Notes: a model not told the origin generated them from the sequence alone. DNA of 64,000 nt from Pseudosulfitobacter pseudonitzschiae (GCF_002222635.1 NZ_CP022422.1:1-64000); one strand, 5' to 3'; counted from the stretch's first letter, positions 26,024 through 35,422 are shown. Made by a program: numbers and translations.

Positions 26024-27403
26024 TCAGAATACCTCCAGATCGCGGTCGACCATGACCGTGACGCGGGCGCCCTGGTCGACATAGATGACGGGGCCGATTG
26101 AGAGATAGTCGCCGATGACGCTGTCCGTCGCATCTGCCAGATCATCGCCCACGTCTTCGAGAACGTCGGCGGCAGTCTCATCCTGGACCTCGGATGCGGC
26201 GGCACTTGGTGCGGCGGAGATCAGCGAGATCAGGGCGGCCGACCCGAAACGCTCGGCAAAGCGTGTGTCCACGAAACCCGTGACGCCGGAGCGGCCAAGT
26301 TCATCGCCCCCGAAAGAGCTGATCTGGACGGTCTGGCCCGCGGGCAGGATGATCCGGTCCCAGGCGATCGTGACGCGGCGCTGCGCGATATCGACGCCAG
26401 CGCGGTAGCGCCCGACGAGACGGGATCCGCGGGGGATCAAGAGGCGCACGCCATCGACGCTGTAGACATCCTCGGACACCACGGCACGGGTCTGGCCGGG
26501 CAGGGAGCTGTCAAGGGCAGTTTCCATGACGGCCTGGATCATGGTGCCCTGGATGATGGTGTTGGAGGGATTGGCGATCACCTCGGCCTGCGTCACGGTA
26601 GAGGGCAGCGCCCCGTTCAGCACGAAATCCGTCACCTCGCCAAAAGTGCGTTCGGTCAGAGCCGTTTCATTCGCTCCGGAGGCACCGCCAAACGCGATGG
26701 TGGGCGAGGCGATGCGCCGCTCCTGGAAGGCGCGTTCCTCCGCGGCGCGGCGCTCCAGCTCGGCCATGCGCCGGGCTTCTTCCTCGCGGCGCAGTCGCTC
26801 TTGCTCGCGTGCGCGCAGCTCATCTTCCGTGGGGCCCGCCGGAGCGGGTTGGGGTCGGCTGGCCTCGAGTTGGGCCAATTCCAGATCCATGCGGAGTTGT
26901 TCAAGACTTCGATCCCGCGCCGTCAGTTCATCCTGGAATCGTTGCTGTGCGGCTTCCGAGGCGGCTTGTAGCGCCGCAATCTGAGCGGTCAGCGCGTCGA
27001 TCGCCTCTGCGGCGGCGGTGTCTTCCTCGACGACCGGTTCGGGGGCGTTGCGCAATTCCTCGATCTGAGCCTGCAGCGCGGTGATCTGCGCCAGAAGCTC
27101 CGCGTTGGGCTCGACGGGGTCTGGTCCGACAAACACAACCTCGGGCTCGGGCGGGGGCAAGGTCTCGATGGCGCCAAAGCCGTCCCCCTCGTTTTGGAAG
27201 ACGTCCGGGGTGGCCGTCGGCAAGGCTACCTCTTCGTCGGGCTGTGAGAGGAGATAGAGCAGGGCACCACCTGCGCCGATAACGAGGACCACGATCAGCG
27301 CGAGAAGGGGCGACCGGCGCTGCGCCGCCGTGGGGGCGCGGGCACTGCCTTTCTCAAGGGCGGCGAGGCGCTTTTCCAGCTCGGTGTTCTCGGTATCGCT
27401 CAT
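26024..27403 (-). CDS. virB10: VirB10 T4SS core protein
   Basis: A 459-residue core-complex protein spanning both membranes. A cytoplasmic N-tail precedes the transmembrane helix (31-52), a long Pro/Glu and coiled-coil periplasmic linker (55-230), and the C-terminal TrbI/VirB10 beta-barrel (about 250-459). The barrel includes GTMIQAVMETALDSSLPGQT, VRLLIPRGSRLVGRYRAG and the antenna region around SVIGDYLSIGPVIYVDQGAR. It starts by ATGA overlap with virB9 (27400-27403). Confidence 0.92.
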   Translation of the reverse strand: MSDTENTELEKRLAALEKGSARAPTAAQRRSPLLALIVVLVIGAGGALLYLLSQPDEEVALPTATPDVFQNEGDGFGAIETLPPPEPEVVFVGPDPVEPNAELLAQITALQAQIEELRNAPEPVVEEDTAAAEAIDALTAQIAALQAASEAAQQRFQDELTARDRSLEQLRMDLELAQLEASRPQPAPAGPTEDELRAREQERLRREEEARRMAELERRAAEERAFQERRIASPTIAFGGASGANETALTERTFGEVTDFVLNGALPSTVTQAEVIANPSNTIIQGTMIQAVMETALDSSLPGQTRAVVSEDVYSVDGVRLLIPRGSRLVGRYRAGVDIAQRRVTIAWDRIILPAGQTVQISSFGGDELGRSGVTGFVDTRFAERFGSAALISLISAAPSAAASEVQDETAADVLEDVGDDLADATDSVIGDYLSIGPVIYVDQGARVTVMVDRDLEVF

Positions 27404-28095
27404 GAGGCGGCCTCCGCGGGCGGGATCGCCTCGATGCAGACCACCTCTTCGCCAAGTCGCAGGACCCATTGGCGGTTTACGCCGCTGACGCGGATCACAC
27501 CGTCCTCAGGGGTTTGCGTGTTGACCGTGCGTTCACGGCCACCCGCGTAGCGGAAGATCGCGGGCACAGGCGCGTTTCTTGGAAACGCGAAATACGTGAA
27601 CGTCCCGTCATCCCAGATGCGCGTTGGCGTGAACTCGGTCCGCGCGCTGGCACCGTAGTTGTAGTTCGGCGCTTGGGCGGCGATGGCCCGGGTCGGGCGC
27701 GCAGCGTCGTCTGGATAGCGGAACTGCACCACGTAGAAGGTTGGGCTGCGGACCTCCTCGACGTTGAAATAGTAGCTGCGCCTGTTCGTGTAGACCGTCA
27801 CATTGGTATGGACACCGCGCGCGACGGGCTTGATCGCGAAGGCCTGCCCGCCCGGCACGCCATCGATCTCGAAGCCCTCGGTATCGCCCGCGATGATCGA
27901 GCGGATGCTTTCACCCTCACCGAATTCGACCGTGGTGACATGGGTAAGCGAGACGCTGAGGCGGTAGACCTGACCTTCTTGATATGTTGCCAGCCGCACG
28001 CGGCTGTCATTTGGACCACCGCGCGGGATCGCTTCGGCAAAGGCAAGGGCAGGCAGCAAAACAAATATGGCAGCAACAAAGAACTTATTGATCAA
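27400..28095 (-). CDS. virB9: VirB9 T4SS outer-core protein
   Basis: A 231-residue secreted protein with a 20-residue signal peptide (MINKFFVAAIFVLLPALAFA). The CagX/VirB9 pattern is visible: RVRLATYQEGQVYRL, KPVARGVHTNVTVYTNRRSY near the middle, and the C-terminal TRIWDDGTFTYFAFP...VNRQWVLRLG block that joins VirB7 and VirB10 at the outer membrane. It is one base after virB8 and overlaps virB10. Confidence 0.92.
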   Translation of the reverse strand: MINKFFVAAIFVLLPALAFAEAIPRGGPNDSRVRLATYQEGQVYRLSVSLTHVTTVEFGEGESIRSIIAGDTEGFEIDGVPGGQAFAIKPVARGVHTNVTVYTNRRSYYFNVEEVRSPTFYVVQFRYPDDAARPTRAIAAQAPNYNYGASARTEFTPTRIWDDGTFTYFAFPRNAPVPAIFRYAGGRERTVNTQTPEDGVIRVSGVNRQWVLRLGEEVVCIEAIPPAEAAS

Positions 28096-28096
28096 A

Positions 28097-28750
28097 CTAA
28101 TTCTCCAATCTGTCGGAGCGGATGGAATATTCGAGGACCGTGAAGCCGAACGGATTGGTCCAGACCTCGTCGATGGAGCGGCGGGTCTCCGGGCGGAACT
28201 CGAAGAGAAGCGTCGCAGTGAAGAGGCCGGTTTGGGTGCCGTTGATGGAGGTCAGACGCTTGCGCAGGCGCACCGTGGCGCGGTTGGTGCCGATCCGGTT
28301 GATGCTGAGGATTTCCACGTCGAGCCGGGCATTGGGGCCATAGACGGTCGGCGGATAGTTTTCATTTGCGCTGTTCCAGATCTGGCGCAGCCCGCTCTCG
28401 GCAGCCCCGTCAGAGCGGCGCAGGACGCTGCGGATGCGCAGGTCGTTGTCGAGCTGGTTGTAGACCTCGCGGTCGGTCACATAGCGGAACACTTCCGCCT
28501 CGATGATCGCCTGGTTGGCGGTCACCGAGGAAGCGCCCACCGAGGCTTCGGGGAGTGCAAAGCCGGTGGCGGGATCGTAGGGGACAACGACGGGGGGCGG
28601 GTCGACATCGAGGATCGAGACAGCCGCGGCACTCAGACAGCCGATGATACCGAAGACAAGGCCCATCAGGCCAAGGCGTTGCCAGAGCCGTTCGCGGCGT
28701 AAGGCACCATAGACCAGTTCTTCCTCGATGATTTCTTGTTCACTCGCCAC
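28097..28750 (-). CDS. virB8: VirB8 T4SS inner-membrane protein
   Basis: A 217-residue bitopic protein: short cytoplasmic N-terminus (MASEQEIIEEELVYGALRRE), one membrane helix (about 26-47), then a periplasmic NTF2-like domain. That domain includes EVFRYVTDREVYNQL, NYPPTVYGPNARLDVEILSI and LFEFRPETRRSIDEVWTNPF. It nucleates the T4SS at the inner membrane. Gene order virB5-8-9-10-11 is classical. Confidence 0.9.
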   Translation of the reverse strand: MASEQEIIEEELVYGALRRERLWQRLGLMGLVFGIIGCLSAAAVSILDVDPPPVVVPYDPATGFALPEASVGASSVTANQAIIEAEVFRYVTDREVYNQLDNDLRIRSVLRRSDGAAESGLRQIWNSANENYPPTVYGPNARLDVEILSINRIGTNRATVRLRKRLTSINGTQTGLFTATLLFEFRPETRRSIDEVWTNPFGFTVLEYSIRSDRLEN

Positions 28751-28766
28751 CTGTCACAACCCTTGA

Positions 28767-29579
28767 TCAGTCTGCCCGCAGGTCCGGCAGCGTGAAGTCC
28801 ATAAACCGCTGCTCCTCGGCGATGGTTGCGGCATCGATCACGCCGCCTGTGCCGTCGCCCACGGTCTGCACCGCTTCGAGCTGCCACATGGCGACGAGCG
28901 CGATGGCAAGCTCCGCCGTCACCCGCGTGTTGAGATCGATGCTTTCCTTCAGTTCATCCATGTCATCGATCAGCCCGACCAGCCTGTCGACGCGTTCCAG
29001 CGATTGGCCTGCGTCTTCATAACTGTTCTGGGCAGCTGCCGAGACGAGCGCGCCGGTCGTCGCTTGCGTCGCCACACGATTGGCCCCGGGATTTCCGCTG
29101 GTGGCCATTTCCGAGAGCGTGTCCTCGTCGAAGCCGAGATCGGCCAGCACCCGGTCCATCTGGGTTTCAATCTCGCCTGCGCCGGACCCGGAAAGTCCGG
29201 AGAAATCGCCCGTCTTGATGGCCTCAATCGTCGCAAGGATGTCGCCGAATTCCTGATCGAGCAGTCCGTTCAGCTCGTCTTCCATTTCCGTGCGGATGAT
29301 CTCCGGCAGTTCGGCAAGACGGGTGAGCGCCTCATAGGTTCGTTGCAGCTCCGCGAGTTGATCCGTGAGTGTGGCAAGCTGTTCGCGGAGCTGCGTCAGC
29401 TGCTCGTTTTGCAGGATCTCGTCTTCGATCATCTGCCGGAGCTGCTGGATGTTTTGCGCGATGTTCTGGGTATCGACGACGGGCACGCCTTGCGCGAGGG
29501 CAGGGGATAGGGCGCCAAGATGCAGACCAACCCCAAGTGTCGTGGCCAAAGCTGTCCTCAAGAGCAGATGTCCCATCAT
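28767..29579 (-). CDS. virB5: VirB5/TrbJ-like minor pilin
   Basis: A 270-residue secreted protein with a 30-residue signal peptide (ending ALSPALA-Q). The mature part is helical with a coiled coil (about 37-75) typical of VirB5/TrbJ proteins at the pilus tip. The tail, with SIDLNTRVTAELAIALVAMW and the terminal FMDFTLPDL, is repeated in divergent form at the end of the upstream lytic transglycosylase. It starts by ATGA overlap with that gene. Confidence 0.78.
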   Translation of the reverse strand: MMGHLLLRTALATTLGVGLHLGALSPALAQGVPVVDTQNIAQNIQQLRQMIEDEILQNEQLTQLREQLATLTDQLAELQRTYEALTRLAELPEIIRTEMEDELNGLLDQEFGDILATIEAIKTGDFSGLSGSGAGEIETQMDRVLADLGFDEDTLSEMATSGNPGANRVATQATTGALVSAAAQNSYEDAGQSLERVDRLVGLIDDMDELKESIDLNTRVTAELAIALVAMWQLEAVQTVGDGTGGVIDAATIAEEQRFMDFTLPDLRAD

Positions 29580-30748
29580 TCAATCTCCCTGATCGTAAAA
29601 TCCATGAACGCGCCCTCGGCCATGCGGGCGCTGGCCTGGGCCAGTTCCTCGGCGGAGAGGGCGCGGGTCCGCGCCGCCTTAAGCCGGATGCGAGCGGCGA
29701 CGAGACGCACGAGTTCGGCCCGGGCATAGGTGTTGAGCGCGACGCTTTCCTGCACATCCTCTGTCTCGGAAATCCGTTCGACGATATCCGCAATACGCAG
29801 GGCGGCTTGCCTGATCGCGGCGGGTGAGTTGTTGCCATAGAAGGCCGCGCCGTGCCCAGTGAGCGAGAGGTTGGCATTGGCCAGAAGCGCGGGGTCGATC
29901 GTGCCAAGCGCTTCGATCCCGCCGATACGGGTCAAATAGAGGTTATAGCGTTCGGGGATCACCTGGACGTAGTGCTGGGTCTCGCGAAAGGGTGGCACGC
30001 CGCCATACTCGAAAACCCGGCCGGGTCCGGCATTATAGGCCGCAAGGGCGTTGATGATGTTGCCATCGAATGTGTTGAGCTGGGTCGCGAGATAGCGCGC
30101 GCCGCCATGCACCTGCAGGTAAGGGCTGTCATAGTATTCCGGGTTTATGCCCAGATCGCTGGCCGTGCCCGGCATGATCTGGGTGAGGCCATAGGCGCCG
30201 ACGGGAGAGCGTGCACCGATGGTGAAACGGCTTTCCTGCCAGATCAGCGCTTGCAGCAGCGCGCGCCATTGGACGGGGGAGAGCCCTGCGCGGCCAACAC
30301 CCGCAAAGCCGCTGGTCTCCTGAGCCACGCGGATGATGAGCTGCTCGATGGTCTCAGACGCATCCCCGAACATCTGTTCACCGCCGGGATTGGGATCTAT
30401 CTGGCCCGTGCCATAGACCGCCGCCACCGAGCGGTCGGGATCCCCGCTGCCGCTTTCCAGCCCCGAGACCATGGCGGGCAGGCCCTGACCGCCGAAGCTG
30501 GTCTGGGCATCGAGGATGCGTCGGAGGGTTTCCAGCTGCTCCCGTTCGATCTCGGCAATGAGTTCGCGCACGGCAAGCTTGTCCGCCTGAACGGCCAAGT
30601 CAGCCTCGCGATCGCCAGTCTCGACGATGTCACGCGCGGTCAGCCCATTGTCATTGGTCGGCACGCCTTGAGACAAGGCGAGACCGGGCAGCAGGCAAAG
30701 TGCCAGGATATGAGGCAGGCTAGACTTCAATGTCGCCCTCCGGCGCAT
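29576..30748 (-). CDS. Lytic transglycosylase with VirB5-like C-terminal tail
   Basis: A 390-residue secreted muramidase. The signal peptide (about 26 residues) precedes a helical segment, an SLT domain (about 160-260) with catalytic Glu172 in WQESRF and [24 protein letters not shown], and then a C-terminal helical region (310-390). That tail, ESVALNTYARAELVRLVAAR ... FMDFTIREIE, closely parallels the C-terminus of the next gene (virB5). The enzyme would open peptidoglycan for the channel, while the tail may dock it to the pilus. It is the second transglycosylase in the locus. It overlaps the lipoprotein gene by 29 bases. Confidence 0.8.
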   Translation of the reverse strand: MRRRATLKSSLPHILALCLLPGLALSQGVPTNDNGLTARDIVETGDREADLAVQADKLAVRELIAEIEREQLETLRRILDAQTSFGGQGLPAMVSGLESGSGDPDRSVAAVYGTGQIDPNPGGEQMFGDASETIEQLIIRVAQETSGFAGVGRAGLSPVQWRALLQALIWQESRFTIGARSPVGAYGLTQIMPGTASDLGINPEYYDSPYLQVHGGARYLATQLNTFDGNIINALAAYNAGPGRVFEYGGVPPFRETQHYVQVIPERYNLYLTRIGGIEALGTIDPALLANANLSLTGHGAAFYGNNSPAAIRQAALRIADIVERISETEDVQESVALNTYARAELVRLVAARIRLKAARTRALSAEELAQASARMAEGAFMDFTIREIE

Positions 30749-30887
30749 CTAGAGGCGTAAAGGTGCAATCAGGCGCGACAGATGCCGTGGACGCGAGGAA
30801 TGTGAAGCAGTTCGCCTGCGGCTCCCGGTACTGGGTGCAGGAGGCCAGCGCGCCGAGCGCAGCCAAAGCGACAAGAATACGGATCAT
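30720..30887 (-). CDS. virB7: VirB7-like lipoprotein
   Basis: A 55-residue lipoprotein. MIRILVALAALGALASC gives a hydrophobic signal ending in the lipobox LASC (Cys17 acylated). The short mature part has two further Cys (ANC, PDC), which could form a disulfide with VirB9. Small size, lipobox and place between virB4 and virB5 genes support a VirB7-like role anchoring the outer core. It starts by ATGA overlap with the virB4 stop. Confidence 0.72.
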   Translation of the reverse strand: MIRILVALAALGALASCTQYREPQANCFTFLASTASVAPDCTFTPLDAPEGDIEV

Positions 30888-33274
30888 GAAAGCCTCCAGA
30901 AGTCTGGGCGGTCGCGGTAATCGGGGCCGACGAGCGCTTCGCCCTTTTCCATGCCGCCAAGGATGGTGAGATTGGGCCCAAGTGCGCTCAGATCGGCATC
31001 GACGACGATCGAGCCCTGATCGTCGCGGATCAGTGCGAGGCGGCTGTTGCTGCCCGTGTTGAGAAGGACGTCGAGCTCCTTCTCCGTGAGGTTCAGCATG
31101 GCGTAATCCGCAGGCTGCGCGCGGATATTGGGTAGCAGGATCTGCGTCGGCACCGCCTCGATGATGGTCTTGCCGGTCCGGGTGCGCTCGAGCTGGCTCG
31201 CGTATTGCGTCATCATCACCGCGACGGTGTTCTGTTTGCGCGCTGTCACCAGCCAGTTCGACAGCCGCTCCGCGAAATACGCGTTGTCGAGCGCCTTCCA
31301 GGCCTCGTCGATCACGATGATGGTGGGGCGGCGATCCTCGATCTCGCGTTCGACCCGGCGGAAAAGATAGGAGAGAACCGCCATCCGCTCCTTGTCGGCC
31401 TCGCTGTCGAGAATGCCGGTCAGATCGAAGCCCACCACATCGCCTTTGAGCGAGAACGTGTCCTCGAGGCTCTGCCCGAAGATCCAGCCATAGCGGCCGT
31501 CTTCGGTCCATTCGAGCAGGCGCTGGTGCAGATCGCCGCCGTCATCCGTAGACACAAAAAGCGATGCGAAATCCCGCCAGTTCCGCAGGGCCGGATTGGT
31601 GGCCTGGGCATTCTGGCGCACCACTTCCTGGATGCGGTTGGTCTGCGCCGGGGTCAGGGGTTTGTCGGCGCGGTAAAGTAGCGTGGCAAGCCAGTCCGAG
31701 AGCCAGGCGGTGCCGCGCGCATCGGTCTCGGTCCAGAGCGGATTGAGACCCGTGGGCTGGCCGGCGTTCAGGGACGCGTAGCGCCCGCCATTGGCGCGGA
31801 CCGCCATCTCCATACCAAGACGGTAATCGAAGACGAAGATCCGCGCCCCTGCGCGACGGGCTTGGGTCATCAGGAAGGCCGACAGCACCGATTTGCCGGA
31901 CCCGGGCCGCCCCATGATCAGGGTATGGCCGCTGGTCGGTTCTTTGTCGGGCGATCCCTGCTCGTGATAGGAAAACCGGTAGGCGCTCTGCTCCGGCGTG
32001 GGCAAATATGTGACGACCCGGCCCCATGGGGTTTTCTCAGCGGGTTTGCCCAGCTGGGTCCGATGAAACGCCGCGAAATCCGCGAAGTTGCGATTGGTGA
32101 CGGCGCTGGCGCGGACGCGCTTGGGCTGGTTGCCGGGGTGCTGGCTGAGGTAATGCGCCTTGGCCGCGACCCGCTCGCCGATCATCTTCACGCCCTCGGT
32201 CGCGGCGGCGTTCACGATCTCCGCGCTGAGGGTTTGCAGCTCTTCGAGCGTGTCGCAAAAGAGCGTCACGACCATGTGATGCTCGCCGAAGCTTTGGCGC
32301 TTGGCCTCGAGATCATCGGCGGCGATGTCGAGGGCTTCCAGGAGCGAGAGGGCTGCGTCCTGGCTGGCCTGCATCTGGCGCTTTTGCCGCTTGATGCGGC
32401 CCGCCATGAGGTTCGAATTGATCGGCGTGAAGGAGTGCGTCACGATCATGTCGACCGGCAGGTTCAGCATGTCGAACATGGTGCAGGAGGTGCCTTCCGA
32501 GTATTCCCCGATGGTGAAACTCTTGCCGTAGCGATGCCCCACGACGCCTTCGGAAAGCTCGAAATGATCGCCGTGAAACGTCACGCGGGTATTGGCGACG
32601 TTGAAGGACAGAAAGCCGTAGGTGTTGGCCGGGTAGAGCGGCAGCTCGGTGCCCGTGTTGAGCGCGCCCAAAAATCCCACCAACTCTCCCGATCCGGCTG
32701 ACAGCAGGCGCGGCTTGAGCTCGGTCAGCCCCGAGAGGAAGACGTTCACGGCCTCGCTGAGGCGCTGCTGGCGTTTGCGGGTCTCCTCTCTCAGGCGGTC
32801 CGGTGCGCTGCGGCTGAGGAACGGCAGGAGGCTTTTGTGCGGCGGGCGGTGAATGACGGTGAGCGTCAGTGTTTTGTCGCGGAGCCCGCTGGTCTCGAGT
32901 TTCGCGCGCCAGCGCCGGTCAACCTCGCCAGCGAAGCTGTCCTCACGGATCGGGTCGAGATCAGGTTTGATGGCCTTGGAGACCTTGTGGACGTAATAGC
33001 TGAATTCCGGCCCGAGCTGCGCGACGATGCGGGCAAAAAGTGCCGTCAGTTTGTCGAGATAGGCATCGTCCGTCGTGTAGCTGTTGATCCCCTCGAGCCG
33101 GATGCAGCGGAAGAGTTCGTTCACCCGAGTCCGCACGGTCTGGTCGTCAACGAGGCTCACATAGGGCAGCATATGCGCGAGGCGGGTCTCGCGCGCATAC
33201 CAGTCTGGCGTCATTGTGCGGGCATCGAGCGCAGCATCACGGGCGTCATCACGGGGCATAGCTGTCCCCGCCAT
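30884..33274 (-). CDS. virB4: VirB4 T4SS ATPase
   Basis: A 796-residue cytoplasmic ATPase essential for pilus assembly and transfer. The CagE/VirB4 N-terminal domain contains YVSLVDDQTVRTRVNELF and VIHRPPHKSLLPFL. Walker A GRPGSGKS is near residue 455 and Walker B IIVIDEAWKALD, followed by NTVAVMMTQYASQL, is near 655. The start is ATG 33274 or, as in relatives beginning MPRDDARD, ATG 33259; both overlap the end of virB3. The C-terminus overlaps the lipoprotein gene by four bases. Confidence 0.92.
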   Translation of the reverse strand: MAGTAMPRDDARDAALDARTMTPDWYARETRLAHMLPYVSLVDDQTVRTRVNELFRCIRLEGINSYTTDDAYLDKLTALFARIVAQLGPEFSYYVHKVSKAIKPDLDPIREDSFAGEVDRRWRAKLETSGLRDKTLTLTVIHRPPHKSLLPFLSRSAPDRLREETRKRQQRLSEAVNVFLSGLTELKPRLLSAGSGELVGFLGALNTGTELPLYPANTYGFLSFNVANTRVTFHGDHFELSEGVVGHRYGKSFTIGEYSEGTSCTMFDMLNLPVDMIVTHSFTPINSNLMAGRIKRQKRQMQASQDAALSLLEALDIAADDLEAKRQSFGEHHMVVTLFCDTLEELQTLSAEIVNAAATEGVKMIGERVAAKAHYLSQHPGNQPKRVRASAVTNRNFADFAAFHRTQLGKPAEKTPWGRVVTYLPTPEQSAYRFSYHEQGSPDKEPTSGHTLIMGRPGSGKSVLSAFLMTQARRAGARIFVFDYRLGMEMAVRANGGRYASLNAGQPTGLNPLWTETDARGTAWLSDWLATLLYRADKPLTPAQTNRIQEVVRQNAQATNPALRNWRDFASLFVSTDDGGDLHQRLLEWTEDGRYGWIFGQSLEDTFSLKGDVVGFDLTGILDSEADKERMAVLSYLFRRVEREIEDRRPTIIVIDEAWKALDNAYFAERLSNWLVTARKQNTVAVMMTQYASQLERTRTGKTIIEAVPTQILLPNIRAQPADYAMLNLTEKELDVLLNTGSNSRLALIRDDQGSIVVDADLSALGPNLTILGGMEKGEALVGPDYRDRPDFWRLS

Positions 33275-33527
33275 GAATGGACCTGTTGCGCGTGGGCGGT
33301 GTCTCCTGCAGCGCCGTCACCATCACGTCGATGAAACGCGGGTCCCAATCTGCGGCCTTCCAAAGCAACGGGTAGAGCAGGGCCGCGACACCCAGCACCG
33401 CGATGTGCTGGACCCAGACGAACAAGAGCACCGATCCGAAGAGCCAGACCATCGCGTACATGATGGGCAGGCCCAAAAGCTTCGGCGGGCGCACGAGCCC
33501 GAGAAAGAGAGGCGAGCGTTCAGCCAC
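33249..33527 (-). CDS. virB3: VirB3-like T4SS membrane protein
   Basis: A 92-residue inner-membrane protein, from GTG 33527, which overlaps the last bases of virB2. It begins [19 protein letters not shown], the usual VirB3 opening, followed by two adjacent hydrophobic segments (about residues 20-60). VirB3 works with VirB4 in pilus assembly. A longer frame with an upstream ATG exists but would run far back into virB2. Confidence 0.85.
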   Translation of the reverse strand: MAERSPLFLGLVRPPKLLGLPIMYAMVWLFGSVLLFVWVQHIAVLGVAALLYPLLWKAADWDPRFIDVMVTALQETPPTRNRSIHGGDSYAP

Positions 33528-33813
33528 CGGCAAAGACCGCGGCAACGATGGTGGGGGCGGCCGCAACACCGGCGATGCCCACGAGGACCCAAAGCGCCTG
33601 GCGCAGATCGATGATGTTGAAGAACCAGCTGAGAAAGACCCCGAGAACGGCAAGCGTCGCGATGACAACGCCAAGTGGGCCAGTCAGCGCATCGACAATG
33701 CCCTGCAACAAGCTCTGGATCGGGGAGAGATCGATGCTCTGTGCAAGGGCGGGCTCGGCAATGAACAGGAATAGCGCCAGCGAGGCGACAAAGAGGTTTG
33801 AAATCTGTTTCAT
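33520..33813 (-). CDS. virB2: VirB2-like major pilin
   Basis: A 97-residue prepilin with a signal peptide ending AEPALA-Q (about residue 24), then two membrane helices (about 45-65 and 72-95), giving a mature pilin of about 73 residues. Length and the pattern [19 protein letters not shown] fit VirB2/TrbC. It overlaps the virB1 stop by four bases and the virB3 start by eight. Confidence 0.88.
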   Translation of the reverse strand: MKQISNLFVASLALFLFIAEPALAQSIDLSPIQSLLQGIVDALTGPLGVVIATLAVLGVFLSWFFNIIDLRQALWVLVGIAGVAAAPTIVAAVFAGG

Positions 33814-34514
33814 GAATTTGATCCTTCCAATCGGGCCACGACAGCCATGACGCGGGCCACGTGGTTCTGGGTTTCTCGGTAAGGGGGAATGCCACCGTGT
33901 TGGCGCACGGCGTCGGGACCAGCGTTGTAGGCCGCCAGCGCCAGATGCGGATCGCCGAACGTCTCCAGCATCATCGCGAGGTAGCGGGCAGAGCCGTCGA
34001 GGTTCTGTTGGGGGTCACGCGGGTCAACGCCGAGGTCGCGCGCTGTTGCGGGCATCAATTGACCGAGGCCGATGGCACCTGCACTTGAAATCGCATCCTG
34101 CCGGTAGGCGCTCTCAACCTCGATATTGGCCCGATAGAGAGCCAGCCAATCCGTCACGGAAAGCCCCGCGCGACGCAGGCCGGGATGGCCGGCATAGCGC
34201 AAAGCCGTGGTCTGAATCCCGGAGAGGACATCTGCGTGGGGCAGGGGAGTCGGGCGGGCAAGGGCCGCGACTTGGACGCCCTCTTGCTCGGCCTCTAACT
34301 CGCCGAAGATAGCGATCCCATCGTAGGCCGAACCCTGACCAATGCCGTCATTGTAGTTCCGGGCAAAACCGCTCTGAGACCGGGATGGGGTCAGAGAGCC
34401 GTCGCTCTCCATGACCAGGACCATTTGCGCTGAGGCTGGCGCGGCGACCAGCCAGAGACAGACAAGGCTAGGTGTCAGCGCCCTTGTCTGATGGGGCTTT
34501 TTCTGACGGCGCAA
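33810..34514 (-). CDS. virB1: VirB1-like lytic transglycosylase
   Basis: A secreted SLT-type transglycosylase: catalytic Glu in [12 protein letters not shown], then [40 protein letters not shown] and [13 protein letters not shown]. No ATG gives a good start. TTG 34514 yields [20 protein letters not shown] plus [10 protein letters not shown], a proper signal peptide, giving 234 residues; ATG 34559 and CTG 34478 are alternatives. The start overlaps the upstream gene by tens of bases. It opens peptidoglycan for T4SS assembly; a second transglycosylase lies four genes downstream. Confidence 0.78.
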   Translation of the reverse strand: MRRQKKPHQTRALTPSLVCLWLVAAPASAQMVLVMESDGSLTPSRSQSGFARNYNDGIGQGSAYDGIAIFGELEAEQEGVQVAALARPTPLPHADVLSGIQTTALRYAGHPGLRRAGLSVTDWLALYRANIEVESAYRQDAISSAGAIGLGQLMPATARDLGVDPRDPQQNLDGSARYLAMMLETFGDPHLALAAYNAGPDAVRQHGGIPPYRETQNHVARVMAVVARLEGSNS

Positions 34515-34848
34515 GTTTGTGCGTACGGCTTGTGCCCGCCTCAAGCGGCAGATCGACATGCGCAAAGCCAAGGCCAATGAAGAATGACACCACGCCGGAG
34601 ATCGTCTTGAACTCGCGGATCTTGATATCGTTGTAGGTCGTCCGAGTGCGGGCGGTGACGAGGAGCTTTTCCACGCCTTCGTTGGAGACCACACGCATGA
34701 TCCAGACCCCGTAATAGCTGGGGCCTTTCTTGTGTGCCGACTCCTGGCACAGGATTTCTGCGCTATAGCCGCTTTCCACGAGTTCGCGGAACCTGGCTTC
34801 CGTAACCACATTTGGTGCTTCGATGTCCCAGTTCATGGCCCGGCTCAC
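34468..34848 (-). CDS. First gene of the T4SS operon, unknown function
   Basis: A 126-residue soluble protein (ATG 34848, or 34836 giving [11 protein letters not shown]). Features seen: [61 protein letters not shown], and a charged Pro/Lys tail. No signal peptide or known domain was recognised. It precedes and overlaps virB1, so it is transcribed with the virB operon from the divergent promoter region at 34.85-34.98 kb. Confidence 0.65.
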   Translation of the reverse strand: MSRAMNWDIEAPNVVTEARFRELVESGYSAEILCQESAHKKGPSYYGVWIMRVVSNEGVEKLLVTARTRTTYNDIKIREFKTISGVVSFFIGLGFAHVDLPLEAGTSRTHKLAPSEKAPSDKGADT

Positions 34849-34904
34849 GCTTTCTCCAATGGCGCGACCCCAGGCATTCCTACTTGAAGCCCAGAGTTAC
34901 GATA

Positions 34905-34914
34905 GTATATTATC
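34905..34914. promoter_or_regulatory. GTATATTATC motif between divergent transfer genes
   Basis: Copy of the ten-base motif also found at 15576-15585 (and as GTATATTTTC on the minus strand at 36968-36977). Here it lies in the 129-156 base gap between the leftward virB operon and the rightward small secreted gene, in a locally AT-rich patch with TTACGATA on one side and TAATATCGT on the other, an imperfect dyad. Confidence 0.45.
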
Positions 34915-35004
34915 AACCGCAAGATGTAATATCGTGCTTTAGCTGTAGTTTGGTCACGCAAACACTAGTCACGGCCAGTGTCTGCGATCAAGGAGATAAC
35001 AGGT

Positions 35005-35298
35005 TTGAGAAACCCAAGGTTGACATGCCTGCTCCCATTGCAAGCTATGGCCCTTCTGATCTGCGTTCCCGGACCGGTTTTGGCGGAATCCTGCTTTGCG
35101 CCATCCCGCCCTTTCCTGCCAAGCGATTCGCAGGCCGCGCGGGACTATGCGGATATCATCCGTGGCGATTTCGAAGACTACATCCAGGATATCCAGAGCT
35201 ACTTCCGTTGCCTCGACAGCGAACGCGCCCGCGCTTTCGAGGAAGCGCGCGAAGTCAGCGAGGAATATGGCCGATTTCTACAATCGGTAGGGGATTGA
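35005..35298 (+). CDS. Small secreted protein beside the T4SS
   Basis: A 97-residue product from TTG 35005, chosen because AAGGAG lies eight bases ahead and because the N-terminus then reads as a signal peptide (LLPLQAMALLICVPGPVLA-E). The mature part is short, acidic and helical, with two Cys (ESCFAPSR, YFRCLDSE). An upstream GTG (34978) is less likely. No family name recalled. Divergent position from virB suggests a transfer-related periplasmic factor. Confidence 0.55.
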   Translation: MRNPRLTCLLPLQAMALLICVPGPVLAESCFAPSRPFLPSDSQAARDYADIIRGDFEDYIQDIQSYFRCLDSERARAFEEAREVSEEYGRFLQSVGD

Positions 35299-35362
35299 TG
35301 GGCAACCTCGGGAGCATCAGACTTGCAGCCCATGGAAACCAGACGCCGATAACACCCTCATA

Positions 35363-35420
35363 TATCTACTTTTTAGATAACAGATTTCATCCGCTAGCGA
35401 CGTCACAAAAGGTATGTGAC
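35363..35420. promoter_or_regulatory. Two palindromes ahead of the XRE gene
   Basis: TATCTA-N5-TAGATA (35363-35379) and GTCAC-N9-GTGAC (35402-35420) lie directly before the GTG start of the XRE regulator. The second ends two bases before the start codon. Either could be an autoregulatory operator. There is a clear local drop in GC content. Confidence 0.5.
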
Positions 35421-35422
35421 GC

